The translations under genes were made by a program, and so were the position numbers. DNA of 64,000 nucleotides, from positions 310,001-374,000 of the forward strand of contig JABFRO010000002.1 in assembly GCA_013141125.1 (NCBI GenBank), written 5' to 3'. This document shows positions 53,637-62,845 of the stretch, piece after piece. Numbering within the stretch: the first letter of the stretch is position 1; every line of letters starts with the position of its first letter. This DNA is from Methylophilaceae bacterium. Lineage in GTDB: Bacteria > Pseudomonadota > Gammaproteobacteria > Burkholderiales > Methylophilaceae. The notes under the pieces were generated by a model. That model worked only from the letters and a program-made list of their open reading frames with translations, made no database searches and was not told where the DNA came from.

Positions 53637-54800
53637 TTAAAACCCTGCTGATGCTTTAAGTAATGCAGCTTTATCGGTAGCTTCCCAGGTAAATTCAGGT
53701 TCATCGCGGCCAAAATGCCCATAGGCGGCAGTTTTGGCATAAATCGGACGCAATAAATTCAGCATTTTAACGATGCCTTTGGGGCGCAAATCAAAATGCT
53801 CACGCACCAGCTGCGTCAACACTTCATCAGAAACCTTGCCCGTGCCGTAGGTTTCCACCATCACGCTGGTGGGTTGTGCCACACCAATGGCATAAGAAAC
53901 CTGTACCAGGCAGCGTGAAGCCAGCCCAGCCGCCACAATGTTTTTAGCCACATAACGGCCTGCATAAGCAGCGGAGCGGTCAACCTTGGAGGGATCCTTG
54001 CCGGAAAAAGCACCGCCGCCGTGCGGCGCTGCGCCACCGTAGGTGTCCACAATAATCTTGCGCCCGGTCAGACCGCAATCACCTTGCGGGCCACCGATTA
54101 CAAAGCGACCTGTTGGGTTTACCAAATATTTAATATCGCCTTTAATCAGCTCTTGCGGCAACATCGGCTTGATGATTTCTTCAATTACAGCTTCGCGAAT
54201 ATCCGTAAGTGACATTTCCGGTGCATGTTGCGTGGAAACCACAATGGTATCAATCGCACTAGGTTTGCCATCGACGTATTTAATCGTGACTTGGCTTTTG
54301 GCATCCGGGCGCAGCCAAGGCAAGCGGCCATCTTTACGCAATTGCGCCTGGCGTTCCATCAAGCGGTGTGACAACCAAATCGGCAACGGCATTAATTGCG
54401 GTGTTTCATCGCAAGCATAACCGAACATCAAACCCTGATCACCTGCGCCTTGATCCAACGGATCATCATGCGCACCGTCCACACCTTGCGCAATATCCGG
54501 CGATTGCTTGTCATAAGCCACCAGCACTGCGCAACCTTTGTAATCAATGCCAAATTCGGTATTGTCGTAACCAATGCGCTTGATTGCATCGCGGGCGACT
54601 TTGATGTAATCGACATTGGCGGTGGTGGTAATCTCACCCGCCAACACAATCAAGCCCGTATTGGCCAAAGTTTCAGCCGCTACACGTGCTGTTGGATCTT
54701 GCGCAAGAATAGCATCCAGAATGCTATCGGAGACTTGGTCTGCCAATTTGTCAGGATGGCCTTCAGAAACAGATTCAGAGGTAAACAGATATTCGCTCAT
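53637..54800 (-). CDS. metK: S-adenosylmethionine synthetase
   Basis: Makes SAM from methionine and ATP. A 387-aa protein with the ATP-binding [19 protein letters not shown] and [16 protein letters not shown] motifs and the P-loop-like [16 protein letters not shown] signature. The length is standard. It is the first gene of the metK-HD-GYP pair and head-to-head with the secreted ligase gene. Confidence 0.97.
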   Translation of the reverse strand: MSEYLFTSESVSEGHPDKLADQVSDSILDAILAQDPTARVAAETLANTGLIVLAGEITTTANVDYIKVARDAIKRIGYDNTEFGIDYKGCAVLVAYDKQSPDIAQGVDGAHDDPLDQGAGDQGLMFGYACDETPQLMPLPIWLSHRLMERQAQLRKDGRLPWLRPDAKSQVTIKYVDGKPSAIDTIVVSTQHAPEMSLTDIREAVIEEIIKPMLPQELIKGDIKYLVNPTGRFVIGGPQGDCGLTGRKIIVDTYGGAAPHGGGAFSGKDPSKVDRSAAYAGRYVAKNIVAAGLASRCLVQVSYAIGVAQPTSVMVETYGTGKVSDEVLTQLVREHFDLRPKGIVKMLNLLRPIYAKTAAYGHFGRDEPEFTWEATDKAALLKASAGF

Positions 54801-54939
54801 ACGCCTTGCTTTAAAGTTGTGAAAGATTGCTAGAATAACAAAAGGAATATGAATTCAAAAGAAAATTCAAGCATGGGATACCGTCTCAGTTCTAACGATT
54901 AAGCGCTAGAGGCTCTGCTTTCAGCGATTTAAGCATGCG

Positions 54940-54968
54940 ATTATTTGGCATAAGCTTCGCCAAATAAT
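54940..54968. promoter_or_regulatory. Perfect 10-bp inverted repeat in the metK/ligE intergenic region
   Basis: ATTATTTGGC (54940-54949) and GCCAAATAAT (54959-54968) around a 9-nt spacer. It lies between divergent genes and has no T-run in either direction, so an operator or leader hairpin is more likely than a terminator. Confidence 0.45.
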
Positions 54969-55025
54969 ATATTTATAAAAAGGCAATTCCGCCGCAGTTT
55001 TAATTTATTGCTTAAGCCTATCACC

Positions 55026-55868
55026 ATGAAACTAACTCACTTTATATTTTTAATCACCTTGGCTTTCGCTACCTTTTCCCCGCTACATGCCAAGGAAAAC
55101 ACTCCGGAACTATTGTTAGCGCAAAATTACCAGCGCGGCATTGATGTACAACAATATTTGGTGAGCGAAAAGTTTGATGGCGTGCGTGCCGTGTGGGATG
55201 GCAAAGCCTTTCACACCCGCACAGGCAATGTTATTGCGGCTCCTGTGTGGTTTATTAAAGGCATGCCCGCAATCCCGCTCGATGGTGAATTGTGGCTAGC
55301 GCATGGCAAATTTGATCTGCTTTCAGGAGCCGTGCGCAAAGACATTCCAGTAGATCAAGAATGGCGCGGTATCACCTACCAGATTTTTGAACTACCCAAC
55401 GCACCGGGCACTTTTGCATCACGCGCAAAACGCATTACCGAAATCGTCAAGCAAGCGAATATCCCTCACCTTAAAGCCGTCACACAATTTCGCGTAAATG
55501 ACGAGGCCGCACTCTACGCGCGGCTTAAACAAATCGTTGCACAAGGCGGAGAAGGGCTGATGCTACACCGCGCAGATGCGCTTTATGTGACGGGACGAAG
55601 TGATGCGCTGCTTAAATTAAAACCACAATACGATGCCGAGGCCACCGTGGTGGAGCATACACAAGGACGCGGCAAATACACCGGCAAACTTGGCGCACTC
55701 GTAGTAGAAACCCCAGAAGGCATACGCTTCAAACTCGGCACCGGCTTTACTAACGCGCAACGCGAAAACCCACCCAAAATTGGTAGCATTGTCACCTACA
55801 CTTACAAGGATAAAACGGTGAAAGGAAAACCTAAATTCGCAAGTTTTTTGCGGGTGCGAAATGAATGA
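55026..55868 (+). CDS. Secreted (periplasmic) ATP-dependent DNA ligase, LigE-like
   Basis: A 280-aa minimal ATP-dependent DNA ligase. ATG 55026 gives a signal peptide (MKLTHFIFLITLAFATFSPLHA) before KENTPEL; an ATG six codons upstream is possible. The nucleotidyl motif I is EKFDGVRA with Lys49, motif III/IIIa DGELWLA and motif IV GGEGLMLHRA follow, motif V is LLKLKPQYDAEA, and an OB-fold closes the protein. Lig E enzymes of Proteobacteria are exported and are suggested to mend DNA during uptake or in the extracellular space. Confidence 0.9.
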   Translation: MKLTHFIFLITLAFATFSPLHAKENTPELLLAQNYQRGIDVQQYLVSEKFDGVRAVWDGKAFHTRTGNVIAAPVWFIKGMPAIPLDGELWLAHGKFDLLSGAVRKDIPVDQEWRGITYQIFELPNAPGTFASRAKRITEIVKQANIPHLKAVTQFRVNDEAALYARLKQIVAQGGEGLMLHRADALYVTGRSDALLKLKPQYDAEATVVEHTQGRGKYTGKLGALVVETPEGIRFKLGTGFTNAQRENPPKIGSIVTYTYKDKTVKGKPKFASFLRVRNE

Positions 55869-56038
55869 GCCATGTGTTTGTCATTTGGTGCGTGAAACTG
55901 TCGTTTAATAAAATGGACAAAGCGAATATCTTGCATTGCATTTCTGGCAGAAAATTTAGGCGCGGAATAGCATCTGGTCTAAACGTTTGACCGATTTCTG
56001 CTACTGTTACGGTTACTTCTCGTTACTTAAAACTGCAA

Positions 56039-59000
56039 ATGTCTCTTACCCAACTCTATACCCGTGCCGATGTGATTCGCTGGCTTACTAATCGCGAAGT
56101 TCAAAAAGGGATTGCCTATCTTAATGTGGTTAGTCAGTTAAGAGTGTTATCTGATTCGATCACGGCGCAGGTTAAGGGCAGCGCGCGGCAACCTTATCAC
56201 GTTAGTATTGATTTTTTTCAGGATGATGCAGGTGAGCTGGATATAGAAACCGAGTGTACTTGCCCGGTGGGTTATGGCTGTAAGCATAGTGCCGCAGTGT
56301 TGCTGGAAGCTCTGGAGATGCGTAACGCGGCTCCACAAATCAACCCTGCAGTGCTGCAATGGATAGAAAGTTTTCGTCGCACCGCCACCGTTAAAAAGAA
56401 AGCCGTGTTGTCACCGGTCAAGCGTACAGAACAATTGTTTTATTTGCTGCGGCTCAACATCTATAGCAATATGTATGAGATTTATATTCAAAAAGGCCGC
56501 GCCGGGGAAGGCGGCAGGCCACATCATAGCGCGCAGGGTTGGAACAACATAGAGCGCGCCTTGTTGCAGCCGCCCAAATTTGTCGATGAGGAAGATATAG
56601 CCATTCTGCGGGCGCTGTGGGCTATGCGCAGTAAAAGCCGCTACGCAGATACTTTTCCCATTACTGGCCGCATGGGCGAAGACACCTTGCATAGACTGCT
56701 GGCGGCCAACCGTTTGTTTTTTGCTACCAAGCTTGAAAACCGCTATGAATATGTGGCATCGGCTGCGCTAAAACTGGGTGCGGAAAGACAAGGTCGGCTG
56801 AAATGGCAAGCGGCTGATAATGGTGAGATTGTGCCAACAATTCTGGCCTCCCCCCCGGCAACCACCATACTTGCGCTGGAAACGGTATGGTATGTTGATG
56901 CACAAACCGAAGAAGTCGGGCCGTTGGCTACCTCCTGTTCAGCAGAAGAAATCTCGCGATTGATGACCTTGCCTCCGCTGCGTGCGGTTGATGTCGCCGT
57001 GGTTTCCAACGTGTTGCGTGAACTGGCTCCCGCGCTAACACTGCCAGATAATATGGCCGCTTTGCGCACCGTTGAATCGGCACCCAGGCCTGTGCTCACC
57101 TTGGACACAGCCGCGCCTAACTGGATCTCAAATTTTCGCGGTTATTCCTACGGCAGCCATGAAATTGATTACGCCGCCCCTAGTTTTCGTTATGAAGAGT
57201 TTGTGGTGGAGGCTGGTAGCACCACGGAATTTGTCACTGCAGCCAGTGGTGAAACGGTGCACATCAAGCGCCAGGCAATCGCCGAAGCCAGCTTGCTTAA
57301 ATCGCTGGAATTATTTGACCTGAAGAAAATGCCGCCTCATGCTTTACCCACTTTTCAGCGCGCCAAGTGGCTCTATGCACTGAATGACAAAGACGCATGG
57401 CCGGAGTTTATGCAGCTTACTCTGCCCAAGCTGCGCGAAAGAGGCTGGGAAATGAACATCCCTGCCAATTTTCGTCATCTGGTGCTGGAAATTAGTGCTT
57501 GGGATGCCGACATCAGTGAAGATGAAAGCGGCTGGTTTAATCTCGATATGGGGATTATGGTTGACGGCGAACGTTTACCGTTAGCACCCTTGCTCTATGA
57601 GTTGTTTCACCGTGATCCACGTTGGCTGGATGCCAAACTGCTCGCGCAGATAGGCGATCAGGAAAACATCACCCTGTTATTGCCCAATGGTAGCCGCGTG
57701 CTAGCCCCTGCCGAACGTCTCAAAACCCTGGCGCTTACCTTGATTGATCTGTTTGATAGGCCGCCAGAAGGCGAGCTGCGGCTCTCAAAATTAGATGCCC
57801 CGCGTCTGGCCGAACTTTCCAACATGGAAAACTGGCAATTCAAAGGCGCAGAATCAGTTTGTCGCTTGGCGGAAAAGCTTAAACAAAAACCCGGCGTGCT
57901 AGCCGTTGCTCCACCCGTTGGATTCGCTTTGCAATTGCGTCCGTATCAACAGGAAGGTCTGGCCTGGTTGCAATATCTGCGTGAACAAGAGCTGGCGGGC
58001 ATACTGGCTGACGATATGGGCTTGGGCAAAACCGCACAAGCGCTGGCGCATTTGTTGTTGGAAAAAGAAGCTGGGCGTTTGAACAAGCCGGCACTGATTG
58101 TCATGCCCACTTCGCTCATATTTAACTGGAAACATGAAGCGGCACGATTTGCGCCCGGCCTTAAAATTTTGTCCCTACACGGCAAAGATCGCGCCGAAAA
58201 TTTCCCCAAAATACTTGCACATGATGTGGTTCTGACCACTTATCCGTTACTGTGGCGTGACGAAGAAAGCATCGCCGTACATGAATATCATTTGCTCATT
58301 CTGGATGAAGCGCAAACCGTAAAAAACGCCGCCAGCAAATCCGCACAAACTGTACGCAGGCTTAAAGCACGTCATCGTTTGTGTCTCACTGGCACGCCGT
58401 TGGAGAATCATCTGGGCGAATTATGGGCGCAATTTGATTTTCTACTACCTGGTTTTCTGGGCGATAGCAAAGGCTTTACCAAGGCTTGGCGCACACCCAT
58501 CGAAAAACACGGTGACAGCCTGCGCCGTGATTTATTGGCACGGCGTATCAAACCCTTTATTCTGCGTCGACGCAAGGAAGATGTCGCCAAAGAGTTGCCG
58601 CCCAAAACCATTATTGTGCGCAGCGTGGAGCTGGAAGGCGGTCAGCGTGATTTGTACGAAGCCGTGCGCAGTGCCATGGATCAACGCGTGCGCGAAGAAA
58701 TCGCCAGCAAAGGCTTTGCCCGCAGTCATATCGTTATTCTCGATGCTTTACTTAAATTGCGCCAAGTATGTTGCGACCCACGTCTTTTGAAAAATGATGC
58801 TGCAAAACGCGTTAAGGAGCGCGCAAAACTTGATCTGCTCATGGAAATGCTGCCCGAACTGGTCAGTGAAGGTCGTCGTGTTTTGGTATTTTCGCAATTC
58901 ACCTCCATGCTGGATTTGATTGAGGCCGAGCTGGTGCGCCATAAATTGGGCTATGTGTTGCTCACCGGCGATACCAAAGATCGTGAAAGCGTGGTGGGGC

Positions 59001-59347
59001 GTTTTCAACGCGAAGAAGTGCCTATTTTCCTCATCAGTCTCAAGGCTGGTGGCGTGGGCTTGAACCTCACCGCAGCGGATACTGTTATCCATTATGATCC
59101 CTGGTGGAACCCGGCCGCTGAAAATCAAGCTACTGACCGCGCCCACCGCATTGGTCAGAAAAGCAATGTGTTTGTCTACAAGCTGGTCGTTGCTGGCAGC
59201 ATAGAAGAAAAAATCCTGGCTCTGCAAGAGAAAAAAGCCGATCTTGCTGCTGGCGTGCTCTCTGAAGATGCCAATGGTTTGGCTAAGTTTGGTGCGGCTG
59301 ATTTATCGGCGTTGCTGGAACCCTTGCCGTCATTGGAAAAAAAATAG
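56039..59347 (+). CDS. SNF2-family DNA helicase with SWIM zinc finger
   Basis: A 1102-aa protein. A SWIM zinc finger lies at 73-83 (CTCPVGYGCKH, the CxCx5CxH pattern). About 500 residues of unassigned mostly beta/alpha region follow. The SNF2 motor starts near residue 640: motif I DDMGLGKT (about 657-664), motif II DEAQ, the Helicase_C part with LTAADTVIHYDPWWNPAAENQATDRAHRIGQ. All motor motifs look intact, so ATP-driven DNA translocation is expected. Its cellular role is unknown. Confidence 0.9.
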   Translation: MSLTQLYTRADVIRWLTNREVQKGIAYLNVVSQLRVLSDSITAQVKGSARQPYHVSIDFFQDDAGELDIETECTCPVGYGCKHSAAVLLEALEMRNAAPQINPAVLQWIESFRRTATVKKKAVLSPVKRTEQLFYLLRLNIYSNMYEIYIQKGRAGEGGRPHHSAQGWNNIERALLQPPKFVDEEDIAILRALWAMRSKSRYADTFPITGRMGEDTLHRLLAANRLFFATKLENRYEYVASAALKLGAERQGRLKWQAADNGEIVPTILASPPATTILALETVWYVDAQTEEVGPLATSCSAEEISRLMTLPPLRAVDVAVVSNVLRELAPALTLPDNMAALRTVESAPRPVLTLDTAAPNWISNFRGYSYGSHEIDYAAPSFRYEEFVVEAGSTTEFVTAASGETVHIKRQAIAEASLLKSLELFDLKKMPPHALPTFQRAKWLYALNDKDAWPEFMQLTLPKLRERGWEMNIPANFRHLVLEISAWDADISEDESGWFNLDMGIMVDGERLPLAPLLYELFHRDPRWLDAKLLAQIGDQENITLLLPNGSRVLAPAERLKTLALTLIDLFDRPPEGELRLSKLDAPRLAELSNMENWQFKGAESVCRLAEKLKQKPGVLAVAPPVGFALQLRPYQQEGLAWLQYLREQELAGILADDMGLGKTAQALAHLLLEKEAGRLNKPALIVMPTSLIFNWKHEAARFAPGLKILSLHGKDRAENFPKILAHDVVLTTYPLLWRDEESIAVHEYHLLILDEAQTVKNAASKSAQTVRRLKARHRLCLTGTPLENHLGELWAQFDFLLPGFLGDSKGFTKAWRTPIEKHGDSLRRDLLARRIKPFILRRRKEDVAKELPPKTIIVRSVELEGGQRDLYEAVRSAMDQRVREEIASKGFARSHIVILDALLKLRQVCCDPRLLKNDAAKRVKERAKLDLLMEMLPELVSEGRRVLVFSQFTSMLDLIEAELVRHKLGYVLLTGDTKDRESVVGRFQREEVPIFLISLKAGGVGLNLTAADTVIHYDPWWNPAAENQATDRAHRIGQKSNVFVYKLVVAGSIEEKILALQEKKADLAAGVLSEDANGLAKFGAADLSALLEPLPSLEKK

Positions 59348-59439
59348 ACAGCCGAATTTCATCAGAGCATTATCTTGCTTGGGGCGCTTGCATTTAACCC
59401 CCAGGAAAACTGGAAAACCTAAGAAAACTGGAGAATCGC

Positions 59440-59649
59440 ATGTCTGCACATATTTACAAATTAATCGAACTCGTTGGCACTTCGCCCAATAGCTCTGATG
59501 AAGCCATCCAAAATGCCATCGCCAGGGCTGCACATACCGTCAAACATATGGATTGGTTTGAAGTCACGGAAACGCGCGGCCACATTGTCGATGGCAAAAT
59601 CGCCCACTTTCAAGTCACTATCAAAGTAGGCTTTAGAGTTGAGGATTAA
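59440..59649 (+). CDS. Dodecin (flavin-storage protein)
   Basis: A 69-aa dodecin: MSAHIYKLIELVGTSPNSSDEAIQNAIARAAHTVKHMDWFEVTETRGHIVDGKIAHFQVTIKVGFRVED-type sequence (blocks VGTSPNS, Trp in MDWFEV, GKIAHFQVTIKVGF). It forms a hollow dodecamer that binds riboflavin or FMN between the conserved Trp residues. A GAGAATCGC stretch precedes the ATG. It is a single-gene unit between the SNF2 and Yip1 genes. Confidence 0.93.
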   Translation: MSAHIYKLIELVGTSPNSSDEAIQNAIARAAHTVKHMDWFEVTETRGHIVDGKIAHFQVTIKVGFRVED

Positions 59650-59724
59650 ACTTTAAGCTTGAATCCACCCTTGGCTAGTAAACGACCGTGATTAATTACC
59701 CATTAGTTAGACGAGGAGAAATAA

Positions 59725-60330
59725 ATGAATCCATTAACGCTGTTTAAATTGTTTTTCACACCGACCACGGGTTGGAATGCTTTGGTCAAAAGTCGGCCGT
59801 CTATTCATGGCCTATATTTGTTACACGTGATTCCATTTGCACTGCTTGCGTCCGTTATGCTTTACTTCTCTGCAAGCAGTCATGGTGGAGTTTTAGGGAT
59901 ATTCCCCGGTAAAAAGCTTGCATTGGTAGCGATTGCTTTTTTTCTCGTTCAATTGATTGCGGTACCCGCCATGGCCGTCATCATTCGTCAACTGGGTGAA
60001 ATCGCGGATACGCAAGCTTCATTTAAGGATTCGTTTATCCTCGCCGCCGTTGCGCCTACACCACTATGGTTTTTACCCATTATTTTGGTGGTGCCTAACA
60101 CATTGGTTTTGTTGGCCGCTTTGGTACTGGCTTTATTAGCCTCTGCCGGCTTTATTTACTATGGAGTCCCGGCCGTTTTCAAAATTAAGGAACAAGGCCA
60201 TGCAATTCTTTATTTTGGAGGGATTTTAATAGCCGGGGTTGTTGCGGCTGGATTTTTGATGATATGCACGCTGGTAATATGGAGTGCGGTACAGGGTCTG
60301 CAATTTGCCCCTAAGCTGGCTGGTTTATAA
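59725..60330 (+). CDS. Yip1-family membrane protein
   Basis: A 201-aa protein with five predicted membrane segments and the Yip1 (PF04893) pattern: the FTPTTGWNALVKSRPS N-terminus, then alternating hydrophobic helices to VIWSAVQGL near the C-terminus. The ribosome-binding site GAGGAG is strong. Yip1 proteins are widespread in Proteobacteria without a known function. It is transcribed in the same direction as dodecin and is followed by a 534-base gap. Confidence 0.88.
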   Translation: MNPLTLFKLFFTPTTGWNALVKSRPSIHGLYLLHVIPFALLASVMLYFSASSHGGVLGIFPGKKLALVAIAFFLVQLIAVPAMAVIIRQLGEIADTQASFKDSFILAAVAPTPLWFLPIILVVPNTLVLLAALVLALLASAGFIYYGVPAVFKIKEQGHAILYFGGILIAGVVAAGFLMICTLVIWSAVQGLQFAPKLAGL

Positions 60331-60406
60331 CACCGAACCACTTGGGAATTCATTATTCCGGGCTGGAAGTCGCCAGTAATATTGCTGGTTACGGCCAGTC
60401 AAAATC

Positions 60407-60690
60407 TTATTCCGCCACAACACGCCCAATCAGCGGTTGCGCAGGGCGGTTGTTGTGATGGTGATCGGTATGTTCAAACGCTTGAATCTGTTCTTTGGAT
60501 ACGGAATAGGCGATTTCATTAGCAACCAACTTACGCACTCGTTGCAAGGCAGAGTAATTGGTGTGCCGCCAAAGTGATAATAGCTATGACACTCTGGTAA
60601 CAAATCATTCACCATCATGTTGGTTTTTAGTGCGGTAGACTCACCAATCTCATTGGGAGCCAGCGCCTTCGACGGGGAAAAAGTAATCGG
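60407..60690 (-). pseudogene. Remnant of an unrecognised gene, frameshifted and lacking a start
   Basis: On the minus strand one frame reads KNPITFSPSKALAPNEIGE and continues to HSYYHFGGTP, then the coherent reading moves to a second frame, NYSALQRVRKLVANEIAYS to the stop at 60407-60409 (ending GRVVAE). Joining the two gives a plausible protein C-terminus of about 90 aa. No start codon precedes it: a stop lies just upstream. I do not recognise the family. The rest of the 60331-60864 gap holds no further signal I can support. Confidence 0.45.
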
Positions 60691-60864
60691 ATTTTTACAA
60701 GCGCCCAGATATAATTAGCAATGGGTAGCTTTTATTTCGCAAACGAGATAGATCGGGATTAAAGTCAGCAGATCGGATTGAAGTCTGGCTTTCCATAGAG
60801 CTACTGAATCGTAATTTCAAACATTCAAGAACTTCTTAAAAACTTCAGCGGGGTAAATTAAATC

Positions 60865-61617
60865 ATGCTTTCGACAAAAAGTATTTTTCGTGAGATCCGA
60901 CAAAATCGGGACGCATTCAAATTATTGCTCAGCATTGCCGCCAAGGGTGAAACGCAGGGTGGTTGGGAAAATGAGCGTATTGCAGCTTTGACACGTGATC
61001 CGGTTGCGGCGCGCAAGGTATTGCGTCACGGTGCAGATGAAACCAAGCATGGGCTGATGTTTGCCAAACTATTACACAAAGCCCGACTGGATACGGTTGC
61101 TGTGCCAATGGCCGCTGATTATTGTATGTTGCTGGAACAACGAGGTATTGGTTTGCCACATACACGGCTCAAGCAGGAAGAGCCGCTGGATAAAGAAGAG
61201 TTTCTTAAATATCTGGTGCATAGCAAAGTCACCGAGGAGCGCGCTTCGGAAGAGGTGAATCTCATGCTCAAAGTATTTCAGGATGATCCCGATCTTGCAC
61301 CTACGCTGGGTGCTATTGCGGATGATGAAATTAATCACGTTTCTTACACCCATGAGGAATTGCTCAAGCTTTGCGCGCAAGGAGAGCAGGATAAAATCAA
61401 TCGCCTATTGAAAGACTACGCCATGGTGGAAATTCGTGTTTATCGTCAAGTTGGACAAGTTTTTGTGCGCAACATGGCGCAGATGTTGGGCTGGAGCCGT
61501 CCTAAACAATGGCTGCTGGAGTTTGGTGTTTTTGCCACCTACCTGATTGAGAGAGCCTTTACCTGGCGTCGCTTGGTTGCCTTGCGCCCGCCCGTGCGTC
61601 CGAATGCGATGGGTTGA
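60865..61617 (+). CDS. Ferritin-like diiron protein next to hpnB
   Basis: A 250-aa soluble protein of the ferritin-like superfamily. Metal-ligand patterns ADETKHGLMFAKLL (E..H) and VTEERASEEVNLML plus IADDEINHVSYTHEEL (E..H) are arranged as in a four-helix diiron bundle. A hydrophobic C-terminal segment (WLLEFGVFATYLIERAFTW) may bind membranes. Its stop overlaps the start region of the glycosyltransferase gene by one base less than adjacent (61617 and 61619), so they are coupled. It occurs beside hopanoid genes in other Betaproteobacteria; its function is unknown. Confidence 0.75.
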   Translation: MLSTKSIFREIRQNRDAFKLLLSIAAKGETQGGWENERIAALTRDPVAARKVLRHGADETKHGLMFAKLLHKARLDTVAVPMAADYCMLLEQRGIGLPHTRLKQEEPLDKEEFLKYLVHSKVTEERASEEVNLMLKVFQDDPDLAPTLGAIADDEINHVSYTHEELLKLCAQGEQDKINRLLKDYAMVEIRVYRQVGQVFVRNMAQMLGWSRPKQWLLEFGVFATYLIERAFTWRRLVALRPPVRPNAMG

Positions 61618-61618
61618 T

Positions 61619-62785
61619 ATGCAAATTACTTCCGCAGCAACTGCGTTGCTTACCTGTTTTGTCTACGGCGCGGCCGTGTGCTGGGTTTCCTTGCTGCTGG
61701 TGCCATGGCGGCCTTGGAGTACATGTGAGCGTTTGGATGCTACCGCCGCAACACCGGCGGCAGATCTGAGCGATATTACCGTGCTTATCCCGGCGCGCGA
61801 TGAGGCTGAAGTTATTGCGCAGACGCTAACCAGTCTGGCCGCGCAAGGCCGGCTTCTGAATATCCTGTTAATTGACGATCAATCCACGGATGGAACCGCA
61901 GCCATTGCGCGTGCGATCTCTGGTATCAATTTAACCGTCATCAATGGTGCGCCTTTAACCCCGGGCTGGAGCGGCAAGCTGTGGGCGCTGGAACAAGGTC
62001 GGCGGCACATCAAAACGCCGCTTACCTTGTTATTGGATGCAGATATTGCACTGGAGCCGGGTTTGCTGTTTGCCCTGCGTGAAAAAATGCAAACCAAGCA
62101 TATTCAGTTTGCCTCGCTCATGGCGGCGTTGCGCATGCAAAGTTTTTGGGAAAAACTGCTCATGCCGGCGTTTATTTATTTTTTTAAATTGCTTTACCCG
62201 TTCAAGCTTTCCAACAAGCCCTGGCGCGGAAGCTTGCAGCCACGTGTGGCAGCGGCAGCAGGCGGCTGCATCCTGTTGGAAACGCGCATTCTGGCCGAGA
62301 TGGGTGGTTTTGGTGCATTGCGCGAGGCGCTGATTGATGATTGCACCCTTGCGCGCAAGGTTAAAACGCTGGGTTACCGTACTTGGGTTGGCCTCACGCA
62401 TTCCGTCATCAGTTTGCGCCCTTACCCAAATTTGCAAAGCATCTGGCAAATGGTGACGCGCACGGCCTTTACCCAGCTGCATTATTCCGTGCCACTGTTG
62501 TTGCTATGCACCCTGATGATGACCATGACCTTCTGGGCACCCGTCGCCGGTTTGCTGCTAAACGGTTACGCCGCCATCGCTTCCGTATTGGCGCTCGCGG
62601 CCATGTTGCTAAGCTATATCCCAACGCTACGTTTCTACCGATTATCCATTTTTTGGGCGCTTGCCATGCCCATCATTGGCACTCTCTTTCTTGCCATGAC
62701 CTGGGCTTCAGCCCTTAGTTATTACTCCGGCAAACGCTCTCAGTGGAAAGGCCGCACCTATAGCAAAACGCTGGATACTGATTAA
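61619..62785 (+). CDS. hpnB: Hopene-associated glycosyltransferase HpnB-like (GT2)
   Basis: A 388-aa membrane glycosyltransferase. A first membrane segment (about 8-30) precedes the GT-A domain with VLIPARDEAEVIAQTLTSL, LIDDQSTDGT and LLDADIALEPG, then the long WEKLLMPAFIYFFKLLYPF block and RVAAAAGGCILLETR seen in HpnB proteins. Three C-terminal membrane segments follow. ATG 61619 is chosen; a reading from 61547 would overlap the upstream gene by 71 nt and has no support. Only HpnB of the hopanoid genes is in the window, so the sugar acceptor is inferred. Confidence 0.82.
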   Translation: MQITSAATALLTCFVYGAAVCWVSLLLVPWRPWSTCERLDATAATPAADLSDITVLIPARDEAEVIAQTLTSLAAQGRLLNILLIDDQSTDGTAAIARAISGINLTVINGAPLTPGWSGKLWALEQGRRHIKTPLTLLLDADIALEPGLLFALREKMQTKHIQFASLMAALRMQSFWEKLLMPAFIYFFKLLYPFKLSNKPWRGSLQPRVAAAAGGCILLETRILAEMGGFGALREALIDDCTLARKVKTLGYRTWVGLTHSVISLRPYPNLQSIWQMVTRTAFTQLHYSVPLLLLCTLMMTMTFWAPVAGLLLNGYAAIASVLALAAMLLSYIPTLRFYRLSIFWALAMPIIGTLFLAMTWASALSYYSGKRSQWKGRTYSKTLDTD

Positions 62786-62845
62786 TGCGCCAAGGATGGA
62801 TAGAAAGGTATTATCCATGAAGTCACTCAATTATTGAGGCGTGGG

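Noticed and set aside
61547-61618. Extended N-terminus of the HpnB-like protein
   Set aside because: It lies entirely inside the ferritin-like gene and encodes Arg/Pro-rich residues unlike HpnB; ATG 61619 fits.
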